DNA from: Dietzia lutea
Lineage (GTDB): Bacteria > Actinomycetota > Actinomycetes > Mycobacteriales > Mycobacteriaceae
Length of the DNA: 64,000 nt
Assembly: GCF_003096075.1 (NCBI RefSeq)
Contig: NZ_CP015450.1
Location: 1-64,000, forward strand
Direction: 5' to 3'
The notes below the pieces were generated by a model that was given only the letters and a program-made list of their open reading frames with translations, was not told the origin of the DNA and searched no databases. A program made the position numbers and the translations under genes. Positions 36,246 through 44,533 of the stretch are shown here, in pieces. Position 1 is the stretch's first letter, and every line of letters begins with the position of its first letter.

Positions 36246-37133
36246 TCAGCTGCACTGTCCGCCGGGAGTGTTTTGCAGCTCCGGTGAGATGGCTGCAACC
36301 CATTGGTCGAGGCGAGTAGTCGCTTCCTCGAAGGTCAGCCCTTCTAGTGCGAGGGCAACGACGATTGTGCCGGTGGTGGTGGGAACGTATCCGACCTGTC
36401 GGACGAGGTATCCGGCACCCGTCGCAGATGGTCCCCAGCCACTTTTAAAGGAGGCGCCTTCGATTTGGCCAAGCCCCCATCGTTGATCGGTGTGAATGCG
36501 GCCCATGAGGTCCCGCACAGGGCTGATCGCTGGGTCACAGGCCATCGCGGCGAGGGTGTGTGCCTGGTCGGTCAAACTCCACTGGGTTTGTCCGAAGACT
36601 GAGAAACCGGGCCGCAGCGGTGTGGTGGGCACGACCGAGGGATCACCGTATCGGTCGAGCACCGCCGTCACGCTCGGTCCAGCTTGGTCAGGAGGGCCAA
36701 GTGATTGCCACAGAGCGTCGGCGGCTTGATTGTCGGAAGCGGTGATTGCCCGGGCAACGTTGTCTGACTGCTCTGGATGGACGGCCAGAGCCGCGATCGC
36801 GAGGGGAATTTTCGACGTGGACCATGCCGGTCCTGCGGTCCATGACCCGGCAGTCCTCGCGGGGCCACCGCGGCCAACCGGGGTGATGGCGATGCCGCCG
36901 CCAGTGGGGACCTGCAGACTGCCCCCACCTGTCGAGATGGTGGGCGAGGTGGGAGGGCCCTCCTCAGTCGGAGGAGGCGACGTACCGGAGGGTGGGACGG
37001 TGGTGGTGGTAGTTACCCATTGCACCGACGGGCTCTGCTCAGCGGTGTCACCAGGTTGTAGCCCGCATCCCGTCAATGCGACCGCCGCCACCGTGGCGAC
37101 GACGCTCAGCGCGCGGCCGGGGGTGCGGGTCAA
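36246..37133 (-). CDS. Secreted beta-lactamase-like serine hydrolase (lipoprotein)
   Basis: A 295-residue protein starting at TTG 37133, overlapping the stop of the upstream gene (TTGA). The signal peptide ends in the lipobox ALTGC. After a Thr/Pro-rich linker the domain shows a SxxK motif (STSK near residue 122), an SDN motif (ASDNQAADAL near 147) and KSG (FKSGWG near 226), the class A beta-lactamase/D-Ala-D-Ala carboxypeptidase triad. The Omega-loop Glu is not evident. It could act on cell-wall peptides or be a sensor. It is coupled to the membrane protein at 37720. Confidence 0.82.
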   Translation of the reverse strand: MTRTPGRALSVVATVAAVALTGCGLQPGDTAEQSPSVQWVTTTTTVPPSGTSPPPTEEGPPTSPTISTGGGSLQVPTGGGIAITPVGRGGPARTAGSWTAGPAWSTSKIPLAIAALAVHPEQSDNVARAITASDNQAADALWQSLGPPDQAGPSVTAVLDRYGDPSVVPTTPLRPGFSVFGQTQWSLTDQAHTLAAMACDPAISPVRDLMGRIHTDQRWGLGQIEGASFKSGWGPSATGAGYLVRQVGYVPTTTGTIVVALALEGLTFEEATTRLDQWVAAISPELQNTPGGQCS

Positions 37134-37720
37134 TAGATGTAGACCAACGCATTGTTGCCGCCCGAGCAGGTGACCACACTGCTGCCGGTGCAGTACATGG
37201 AATAGCTTGACCCAGTGGCGGGACTGTAGGCGGTCACGGAGGTTGGGGAACCGAAGTTCCCGGCGGCGATGTATGCCGATCGGACCGAGGCTGCGAACGA
37301 GCAGGAGGTGTTGCCCGTCCCGGCCGCTGAGCGTGAGTAGCGACCGCCGCCGGCGTCCGAGCACAGGGCTGAACCAGCTGGCGCCTCGACTTGTGGAGCT
37401 TCCGCAGCCGGTTGCACTTGCGATGCCGGCGCCTGAGCAGGTGCCGCCTGCGCTGCCGTCGCAGTTGCGGTCGCGGTCGACGTCACCACAGGGGCGGACG
37501 TCAGCTGGCTTGTGTCGCGTCCGAGCAGAAGGTAGGCCACCAGTCCCGCTAGCCCCAGAACTCCAATGGTCAGAACGGTCAGTAGCACCACAGCGCCAGT
37601 GGGGAGGCTCCGCCGATTGCCGGGATTGGCGTACAAACCTGGATTCGGCTCTGTTTGCCAAGACGCCGGAGGAAACGAATCCGTCCTCGGATTCGGACCA
37701 TGCGAGTCGGGATAAGACAT
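37130..37720 (-). CDS. Single-pass membrane protein with Ser/Gly-rich domain
   Basis: A 196-residue protein from ATG 37720 (MSYPDSHGPN). A Pro-rich cytoplasmic tail is followed by one hydrophobic helix (TGAVVLLTVLTIGVLGLAG near residues 41-57), an Ala/Thr/Pro linker, and a C-terminal domain with four Cys (ALCSD, TSCSF, YCTGS, TCSGG) likely forming disulfides outside the cell. It ends ALVYIY. Similar small actinobacterial surface proteins exist but have no assigned role. It is translationally coupled to the serine hydrolase, so the two probably work together. Confidence 0.75.
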   Translation of the reverse strand: MSYPDSHGPNPRTDSFPPASWQTEPNPGLYANPGNRRSLPTGAVVLLTVLTIGVLGLAGLVAYLLLGRDTSQLTSAPVVTSTATATATAAQAAPAQAPASQVQPAAEAPQVEAPAGSALCSDAGGGRYSRSAAGTGNTSCSFAASVRSAYIAAGNFGSPTSVTAYSPATGSSYSMYCTGSSVVTCSGGNNALVYIY

Positions 37721-38202
37721 ATCGACGCCCTTCATGGCTGACAGCAGCACTCTTCTTGACCGAAAGTGAGCTTACGTCACTAAATGCTAACTAACGGCGT
37801 CCGTGTTCCATCGATGAACGGTCTCGGAGCCCAGCTGGAGAGCCCTCGAAACCCTAGCTTGTCATAAAGTCTGGATGTCGGCGGGTGGAGGGTCCGCAAG
37901 GGTCCTTCACCAGTAGCGGTGCGCTTGGGGAAGGTGGCATGGAAGAGGAGCTGGGGTCGATATACGGATCGGGCGACTGCACCCCCTTCTCACCCGTGTC
38001 GGTTCCACCGCTCTGGAAGGCTGTTCGGTGGGGCGATTGAGCTTCTCGATGGGCAATGTCTGGTAGGGCACGGCGCAGTCGAGTGGCGAATCATTAATCG
38101 ATCTCTATCGCTGCGGCGATGTGGGCGTGGGGTCAGCCGGACTTGCCGGTTAACGATCAGACGGCGGCCGTCGCTGGTCAGTCGGATGTCACGGTGGGAG
38201 AT
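37721..38202. other. Intergenic region, no gene supported
   Basis: Convergent-free spacer before the phosphotriesterase-like gene end. Short frames exist but show no family. The left end should hold the promoter of the membrane protein operon. Confidence 0.4.
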
Positions 38203-38257
38203 GAGAACCTCCGGCTGGAGTGGGCCTTAGGCAGCCGTATCCCAACCGGAGGTTCTC
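38203..38257 (-). terminator. Long inverted repeat downstream of phosphotriesterase-like gene
   Basis: GAGAACCTCCGG (38203-38214) and CCGGAGGTTCTC (38246-38257) are perfect 12-base arms 31 bases apart, 46 bases past the stop of the gene on the minus strand. It may end transcription or be an IS end. Confidence 0.5.
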
Positions 38258-38302
38258 GTTCGCAACCAGGCTCGCCGCAACCAACGTCCTGGCCGGGGGC
38301 AT

Positions 38303-39346
38303 CTAGTAGGCGCCGAGATCGCGCATCTCGAAGAGTCTGCGGGGGTTATCGACCGTGATCTCGGTTACGTGCTCCTCGGAGAGCCCGCGCTCCAACAATG
38401 CCGGCACGACCTTGAGCTTTGCATCGGTGTAGAGCGGCTTCACCGGGAACTCGGGTATGACGTCGGTGAAGACCGTGTCATCGTTCCCCAAGAGAATCTG
38501 GGCTGAGTAGCCCATCTCGCAGAGCTGGATGATGCGGCTGATCCGCTGCTCCCAGGCCCAAGGGAAGATGTGCCCCAGGCCGACGGTGTCGAAGCCGATG
38601 AAGGAGCCCTTGTCGAGCACCTTGACGAACTCCTCGATCGGAACCTCCGGCGGCGTGTAATCGGCGTGACCGAACTCGACCCGGCGGAGGTCGACGCCTT
38701 CCTTCTCGAGCGCGGCCTGCTGGTCCTGAATGCTGAGGATGCCCGGCCGGTCGCCCGATGACGCAGAATGAGTCGTGATAGGTGCCCCGGTGCGACGGTG
38801 CGCTTCGGCGGATGCTGCGATGATCGCCTGCACGCCCTCGTTGATTCCGAGGTGATCGGAAGCGAACTTGATGATCCCGGCCTTCACACCTGTGCCGGGA
38901 ACGCCCTCTTCGATGTCCTGTACCAGGACGTCCGCCAGCCTCGGCGGCTTGGTCTCGAATGCGTCCGGGAACATCAGTCCCAGCTCGAAGATGGGCGGCA
39001 GATCCCTCCACGTGTACCACCCGGTGGTCACGATGATGTTGACCTCGGTCTGCGCGGCGATCTCCTTGACCCAAGGAACATTCCTGCCGATGCCCGGGAT
39101 GACTCGGTCGACGATCGTGTCGACGCCGACTGCTTTTGCCTCGTTGAGCGCGTCGACGGCTTTCTTGATGCGAGCCGCCTTGATCTGCTCTTGCTCCGCG
39201 GGGTCGGCCGAACCGGTCAGGCTCAGATGTGGCCAGTTGAAGTCGACCTCCATCTGGTTAGGACCAATGATTGCCTCTGCCCCGCTCGTGAAACCCATGT
39301 CAGCGGCGTCGATCTCGTCGCCTCGAGCAGTTGGTACTAGAGCCAT
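38303..39346 (-). CDS. Phosphotriesterase-family protein lacking the HxH metal motif
   Basis: A 347-residue member of the PTE/lactonase branch of the amidohydrolases. Kept residues are the bridging Lys in AGIIKFASD (near 162), His in ITTHS (near 193) and His in EFGHAD (near 225), and Asp in LGNDDTVF. The N-terminal HxH that binds the alpha metal (usually FTxxHEH) reads GFTSGAEAI: both His are Ala. Each change needs two base substitutions. The protein may bind one metal, or have a different reaction. It is divergent from an MFS pump across 170 bases with a perfect palindrome. Confidence 0.85.
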   Translation of the reverse strand: MALVPTARGDEIDAADMGFTSGAEAIIGPNQMEVDFNWPHLSLTGSADPAEQEQIKAARIKKAVDALNEAKAVGVDTIVDRVIPGIGRNVPWVKEIAAQTEVNIIVTTGWYTWRDLPPIFELGLMFPDAFETKPPRLADVLVQDIEEGVPGTGVKAGIIKFASDHLGINEGVQAIIAASAEAHRRTGAPITTHSASSGDRPGILSIQDQQAALEKEGVDLRRVEFGHADYTPPEVPIEEFVKVLDKGSFIGFDTVGLGHIFPWAWEQRISRIIQLCEMGYSAQILLGNDDTVFTDVIPEFPVKPLYTDAKLKVVPALLERGLSEEHVTEITVDNPRRLFEMRDLGAY

Positions 39347-39398
39347 GTCATCCTCTTTCCTGGCACTGATCTGTTTGCTTGATCGCAGTCAAACAGAG

Positions 39399-39410
39399 TG
39401 ACGTACGTCA
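39399..39410. promoter_or_regulatory. Palindromic operator candidate
   Basis: TGACGTACGTCA is a perfect 12-base palindrome in the divergent gap between the phosphotriesterase-like and MFS genes, 53 bases before the former. It probably binds a dimeric repressor. A CATATAGT -10-like element lies just before the MFS gene. Confidence 0.5.
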
Positions 39411-39516
39411 TGCGATCCACCGACCCGACCCGGGCACGTGGTGCCGCTGCGCGCGCGTCCCGGCAGCCCGCCACAACAAACTGCCGTTAACTTACCGTTC
39501 CATATAGTTTCCCCTT

Positions 39517-41070
39517 GTGACTCTTCACCGTGAGCTTTCCTCCCCGCGCCGCTGGGCGGCGCTCGCCGTGCTCGTCAGTGCTGTCCTGCTCCTGGCCATC
39601 GACGCCACCGTGCTCTACCTGGCCGTTCCCTCGTTGACGGCGGATCTGAACCCGACGGCGAACCAGATTCTGTGGATCGGGGACGTCTACTCGTTGGCCA
39701 TCGCCGGTCTGCTGGTCACGATGGGCACCCTGGCCGACCGGATCGGCCGCAAGAGGTTGCTTATGATCGGCTCCGCGGCATTCGGTCTCGCCTCGCTGCT
39801 GGGTGCCTTCGCGCCCAACGCCGAGCTGCTCATCATGGCGCGACTCCTGCTTGGCGTTGCGGGCGCCACTATCATGCCGTCGACCCTGTCGATCATCCGG
39901 GCGATGTTCCCTGATCCCACTGAGCGGACCCGCGCCATCGCCATCTGGTCCGCGGCGTCAGCTGCCGGCATCGCGATCGGACCCCTGGTTGGTGGCGCCC
40001 TCTTGGAGAACTTCTGGTGGGGCTCGGTCTTCCTCATCAACATCCCGGTGGTCCTGGTGACGTTGACTGCTGGCGCGTTCCTGATCCCGGAGTCCCGCGA
40101 CCCGAATCCCGGGCGGTTCGACATCATGTCGTCGTTCCTGTCGTTCGGCGCCATTGTCCCGCTGGTCTACGCGATCAAGCACGGTGTCGACCACGGTCTC
40201 GACGCCATCACGGGGGGAGGTCTGGTACTCGGAGTGGCGGTCGGTGCCGTCTTCGTCCGCAGGCAGCGTCGGCTGACGAGTCCGATGATCGACGTGACGC
40301 TTTTTCGCAACCCGTCGTTCAGAGGCGCGGTCGGTGCGAACGTCGTCGCGATCTTCGCCCTCACCGGCCTGCTGTTCTTCTTCTCTCAGTACCTCCAGCT
40401 TGCGCGGGGCCTCAGCCCGCTCCGCGCCGGACTCGCCGAGCTTCCCACGGCGATCGCCTCGATCGCGGTGGTCGCCATCGTCGGGCTAGCGCTCCGCCGC
40501 CTCGGCCGCGGTCGTGCGGTGGCCGTCGCCCTGCTCGTCTCGGCCGGCGGGATGGCACTCATCGCGCAGGCCGTCGACTCGGCGCCTCTGCTCCTGGTCT
40601 GCCTCTCGCTGATCCCGGTGGGTCTGGGCGTCGGCCTCGCGATGACCCTGACCACCGACGCCGTCGTGACGGCGGTCCCGCCGCGCAAGGCCGGAGCCGC
40701 TTCGGCCATCGCGGAAACGGCCTACGAGCTCGGCGTCGCACTCGGCATCGCCGTGCTGGGTTCGCTGGTGACAGTTGTGTACCGCTCGTCGTTGAGCCTT
40801 CCCGCGGGTTCCGAGACTCCCGCCGTTCGTGAGTCCCTCGCTTCCGCTCTTCAGAGCGTCCCGGCGGAGTCGCATGTGGCGGATATCGCCCAGGCGGCGT
40901 TCGCCCAGGCCATTGAGAAGGCGTCGCTGGTCGCCGGCCTGCTCCTGCTGGTCGCCGCGGTGATCGCCTGGGGGACGATTCCGAACGATCGTGGAGCCGC
41001 CAAGGACCCACACGACGAGCCCGGCGACTCCGAGCAGGCGGCCGGTGACGACGCGCCGGTCTGCGGCTGA
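39517..41070 (+). CDS. MFS transporter, DHA2 (EmrB/QacA) family
   Basis: A 517-residue drug:H+ antiporter with about 14 membrane helices. DHA2 marks are the first helix with AIDATVLYLAVPSLTADL, motif A GTLADRIGRKRLLMIG near residue 70, and motif C-like IGPLVGGALLENFWWGSVF near 153. The C-terminal tail is acidic and cytoplasmic. It would export a hydrophobic or cationic compound. The GTG start follows a promoter-like TTAACTTACCG...CATATAGT stretch. No regulator is directly beside it. Confidence 0.93.
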   Translation: MTLHRELSSPRRWAALAVLVSAVLLLAIDATVLYLAVPSLTADLNPTANQILWIGDVYSLAIAGLLVTMGTLADRIGRKRLLMIGSAAFGLASLLGAFAPNAELLIMARLLLGVAGATIMPSTLSIIRAMFPDPTERTRAIAIWSAASAAGIAIGPLVGGALLENFWWGSVFLINIPVVLVTLTAGAFLIPESRDPNPGRFDIMSSFLSFGAIVPLVYAIKHGVDHGLDAITGGGLVLGVAVGAVFVRRQRRLTSPMIDVTLFRNPSFRGAVGANVVAIFALTGLLFFFSQYLQLARGLSPLRAGLAELPTAIASIAVVAIVGLALRRLGRGRAVAVALLVSAGGMALIAQAVDSAPLLLVCLSLIPVGLGVGLAMTLTTDAVVTAVPPRKAGAASAIAETAYELGVALGIAVLGSLVTVVYRSSLSLPAGSETPAVRESLASALQSVPAESHVADIAQAAFAQAIEKASLVAGLLLLVAAVIAWGTIPNDRGAAKDPHDEPGDSEQAAGDDAPVCG

Positions 41071-41434
41071 GTTCGGGAGGCCGGTGTGAGCTCGTCGGTG
41101 ATTGTGGTGAGCCTCTCCGCAGGCGCGCTGCTCCCGCACTCTGGACGATCTGAGGCCTCGCGCTTCGAAGCCGAGTGGAGCCCGGTTTATCCGTCCGCGA
41201 GCACAGGTTCGTGGATGTCTGCGGGGGCCAGTTCGCCCGGTCGCCGTGCGGTGGTGCGGGTCACGTGGCGTGTCGGTCGTTGGTGCTCGCGCCAGCGAAT
41301 GGTCACCGTTGCACCTGTGCGTCCGACAGCTGCGGTGAGGTCGACGTGACGCAATATCCCTCGCTCCGAAGTCCCCGCGCTCTCCGCGCGGGCCGTGGAC
41401 GAGTCTCGGGAGCCGACTCGTGCCGCGGCCGAGT
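41071..41434. other. Intergenic region, left part
   Basis: No gene supported between the MFS stop and the IS1182 remnant. The whole 880-base gap to 41951 looks like decayed IS sequence. Confidence 0.4.
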
Positions 41435-41521
41435 AATCGGGCCTTCGGGCAGCCAGTCCGCCACCGACGGCGGCGTCATCATCAGCTGCTCGCGATCGGC
41501 AGCCACGAAGTTGTACGCCAT
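41435..41521 (-). pseudogene. IS1182-family transposase, N-terminal remnant
   Basis: From ATG 41521 the frame reads MAYNFVAADREQLMMTPPSV and then ADWLPEG, the characteristic start of IS1182 transposases (YNF...DR.Q..MPPS..DWLPE). The similarity ends there. Nothing further of the element is recognised in 41071-41434 or 41522-41929. Confidence 0.6.
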
Positions 41522-41929
41522 GCCCGCAATTCTGAAGTACCCGGCCTGCCAGTCCGCCGCCAAACGCGCTCATCACTCTGATTCGTACTTCGTGACCTGT
41601 GGAAACTCAGGTCACGGGCTATTTCGCGTTGTCCGGCTGAAACCGGCTGGTCGTCTCATCCTTGACTATGGAATCGCCCTTGCTCACCAGTCCCTGCTCC
41701 TGGGCTGCGGCAGTCAGACGACTGACGGGCGTTATCGCGAGACCAGCCAGTCACCTCGATGGCCTGATTGAGAATCACACCCCTTGTCCTTCATTCGACG
41801 CAGCCTTCGCGAACCTCGTGGCGATCTCCGCACGTGAGGCCATCGACAACTCATTTCCCATGCCCCATCGTCGCACCAGTTTCGCGGACATTCTTCGTGA
41901 GTCTCGTCGGCTTAATGATTGAAGACGCG

Positions 41930-41944
41930 CGTCCGTGTTAGGAT
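41930..41944 (+). promoter_or_regulatory. Promoter of enoyl-CoA hydratase operon, leaderless type
   Basis: CGTCCGTGTTAGGAT ends with the -10-like TAGGAT seven bases before the ATG at 41951, and there is no ribosome-binding site, so the mRNA is probably leaderless. The same 15-base block (13 identical) sits before the flavin-reductase/GntR regulator gene at 45788-45807. Confidence 0.55.
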
Positions 41945-41950
41945 CGCGCT

Positions 41951-42721
41951 ATGACAGCGTCAACCATCGAGTATCGAGAAGCGGGGTCGGTCGCCACCAT
42001 CCGCCTCCAGCGTCCAGAAGTCCACAATGCTCTCGACGCGCAGACGCTGGGGGCGCTGGTAGAGGTCGCGGAGGACGCCGCCCAGAATCCCGCTGTCGCG
42101 GCGATCGTTCTCACCGGCGGGCCCCGTGCGTTCACAAGCGGCATCGATCTGAAAGAGTTAGCGAGGCTGGACGCTGCCGGGCTTCGCTCCCAAGCCGAGG
42201 CCCTCCAGAAGCTCGCCACCGTCCTGCGATACGCGCCGAAGCCAACGATCGCGGCCGTATCGGGCCTCGCGTATGGCGGCGGACTTGAGACCGCGGTCAA
42301 CTGCGATGCTCGCATCGCCACGCCAGCCGCTCGGTTCGCCTGCCCCGAAGTTCGAGTCGGCCTGACCATCACCAACGGCTCGTCGATGCTGTTGCGGCGA
42401 CTGATTGGGGACGGTTGGACCCGGGAGCTGACGCTTTTCGGTGCCGTCCTCGACGCTGAAACGGCGCAACGAATCGGCCTCGTCACCCGAGTTGTCGAGC
42501 CGGACGACTTGGAAGCAGAGGCGCAGAAGATGGCGCAGTATGCAGCCTCGTGCTCCCAGGACGCCGTGCGGCGTACGAAGGAGCTTCTCAATGCCGACCC
42601 CCGCGGTTGGCGAGACATGCTCACCGCGGAAACGGAGGCGGTGGTCGCAGGTTTCGGCTCGGCGGAGCTGCAGACTAGTCTCCGGGCGTTCGCTGAGCGC
42701 CGCACGGAAGGAGGTGCGTGA
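41951..42721 (+). CDS. Enoyl-CoA hydratase/isomerase family protein
   Basis: A 256-residue crotonase-fold protein. The oxyanion hole segments are AFTSGIDLKEL near residues 59-69 and AVSGLAYGGGLETAVNCD near 103-120. Of the two catalytic Glu of hydratases, one is kept in the CPEVRVGL segment; the other position after GGLE is less clear, so an isomerase or thioesterase role is possible. It overlaps the acyl-CoA ligase gene by four bases (GTGA), so the two act in one pathway, probably activation and beta-oxidation of an unsaturated or aromatic acid. Confidence 0.9.
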   Translation: MTASTIEYREAGSVATIRLQRPEVHNALDAQTLGALVEVAEDAAQNPAVAAIVLTGGPRAFTSGIDLKELARLDAAGLRSQAEALQKLATVLRYAPKPTIAAVSGLAYGGGLETAVNCDARIATPAARFACPEVRVGLTITNGSSMLLRRLIGDGWTRELTLFGAVLDAETAQRIGLVTRVVEPDDLEAEAQKMAQYAASCSQDAVRRTKELLNADPRGWRDMLTAETEAVVAGFGSAELQTSLRAFAERRTEGGA

Positions 42722-44292
42722 CTCCCGTGTCCACAATCGAGCAGCTTATCGCAACCAGGGCAGTCACCGGCCCCGACACGTGCTTTCTGAGGTTCCGCGA
42801 CGGTGATCTCACCTACGGGGAAGTTGATCGTCGCTCGACGCGACTGGCGGCAGGATTCGCATCCATTGGGGTCGGGCAGCGTGACGTGGTGGCCGTGTTG
42901 ATGCCGAACTGTGCTGAGTTTGTTCTAGCCTGGTTTGCGCTCTCGAAGCTCGGCGCGGTCGTCGCGCCATTGAACACCGCGTATCGCGGGCCGCTTCTCG
43001 CACATGCGCTTGATCTCACTGAGGCGAAGTTCCTGATCACCACCGTCGAGCTTGCCGACGGTGTGCAGGCCGTTCACGACCAGCTCCCGCATCTGGACAC
43101 CGTGATCCTCCGGGAAAAGGCGTCCGAAACTCCCGACCTGAGTGACCTGAGCGTACGATCCCTGTCCGATCTCGAGGCTAGCGGTCTGGACTTCACCGCC
43201 GTTTCGAACGCGGATGGGGATTTGGCGATGCTGCTCTTCACTTCAGGGACAACTGGGCGCTCGAAGGCATGTGAGTTGTCGCACCGCTACCTCGTGCGGC
43301 ATGCCCAGACGATGGTTGAGACCCTCGGCCTTCGAAGCGACGACGTCCTCTATTCGCCGTTTCCGCTGTTTCACATCGATGCCACCGTACTGACCGTGCT
43401 GCCGGCCCTCCTGCTCGGGGCGACCGCCGCGATCGGGGAGCGCTTCTCCGTCAGCGGCTTCTGGGACGAGGTGAAGTCGTTCGGTGCGACGGTCTTCGAC
43501 TTCATGGGAGCGACGCTCACCCTGCTCTATAAGCAGCCGCCGACGCCGGGGGACGGCTCGAACCCCGTTCGGCTCGCGTGGGGCGTACCGCTTCCTGATT
43601 TCGCACCCGAGTTTGAGGAGCGGTTCGACCTTCGGCTGCTTGAGGGTTACGGGTCGACCGACGCCGGAATCGCGATGTTTGAGCCCTTGGACCAACCGCG
43701 CCGGCGGAACAGCTGCGGCAAGCCGTTGGAGATCTACGACGTGCGGCTGTTCGGGCCGGACGACCGGGAGGTCCCGGTCGGCCAGGTCGGGGAGATCGTC
43801 CTCCGTCCACGCGAGCCCTACCTCCTGTCGAACGGGTACTTCCGTCAGCCTGAGGCGACCGTTGCCTCCCGTCGAAACCTCTGGTTTCACACGGGTGACC
43901 TCGCGCGCAGCGACGACGATGGCTACTTCTACTTCGTCGGGAGAGTCACCGACTCCATTCGTCGCCGCGGCGAGAACATCTCGGCGCTCGAGGTCGAGGA
44001 GCTCGTCGAGACTCATCCGGACGTTCAGGAGGCCGCAGCCTTCGGCGTCCCGAGCGAGCTCTCCGAGGAGGACGTGATGCTCACCGTGGTCGCCCGCCAT
44101 GGCGCGCACGTGATGCCGGCTGAACTCGCTGACTTCTGCGCGACGATCATGCCCGGGTACATGGTTCCGAGGTACATCGACGTCGTCGCATCACTGCCGC
44201 ACACTCCGACCGAAAAGGTCGAGAAGCACATTCTTGTGCAACGGGGGGTCACGCCAACGACCTGGGACCGTGCACTAGCCAACCGAAGTTGA
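42718..44292 (+). CDS. Acyl-CoA synthetase (AMP-forming)
   Basis: A 524-residue ANL-superfamily ligase. The P-loop is LLFTSGTTGRSKACELSH near residue 169, the A5 motif LEGYGSTDAG near 308, WFHTGDLARSDDDGYF near 391 and RRRGENISALEVEELV near 415; the catalytic Lys is in PTEKVEKH near the C terminus. The closest known type is carnitine/crotonobetaine-CoA ligase. It makes acyl-AMP, then acyl-CoA, from ATP and CoA. The GTG start overlaps the hydratase stop. The downstream 240 bases to 44533 hold no gene I can support. Confidence 0.93.
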   Translation: MTPVSTIEQLIATRAVTGPDTCFLRFRDGDLTYGEVDRRSTRLAAGFASIGVGQRDVVAVLMPNCAEFVLAWFALSKLGAVVAPLNTAYRGPLLAHALDLTEAKFLITTVELADGVQAVHDQLPHLDTVILREKASETPDLSDLSVRSLSDLEASGLDFTAVSNADGDLAMLLFTSGTTGRSKACELSHRYLVRHAQTMVETLGLRSDDVLYSPFPLFHIDATVLTVLPALLLGATAAIGERFSVSGFWDEVKSFGATVFDFMGATLTLLYKQPPTPGDGSNPVRLAWGVPLPDFAPEFEERFDLRLLEGYGSTDAGIAMFEPLDQPRRRNSCGKPLEIYDVRLFGPDDREVPVGQVGEIVLRPREPYLLSNGYFRQPEATVASRRNLWFHTGDLARSDDDGYFYFVGRVTDSIRRRGENISALEVEELVETHPDVQEAAAFGVPSELSEEDVMLTVVARHGAHVMPAELADFCATIMPGYMVPRYIDVVASLPHTPTEKVEKHILVQRGVTPTTWDRALANRS

Positions 44293-44533
44293 CGATGTCC
44301 ACGGAAGAAAACCGCATCACTCACGTCGGCGGCCGCTTCGACTACCCGCGGCGCTAAAGCACAAATGGGATCTCTCGTCCAACCTAGATCGACCCCTCCG
44401 CCTCAATATCGGCCCTACCAGGCGGTAAGGAGGTATCAAGGAGGCCGCCCGCGTACAATCGCTCGTTCAGGACTTCGCAGTGACGCTCAACTATCTGCGC
44501 GAGCCGAAGTAGTCGGATAGTGGCGATAAACAG

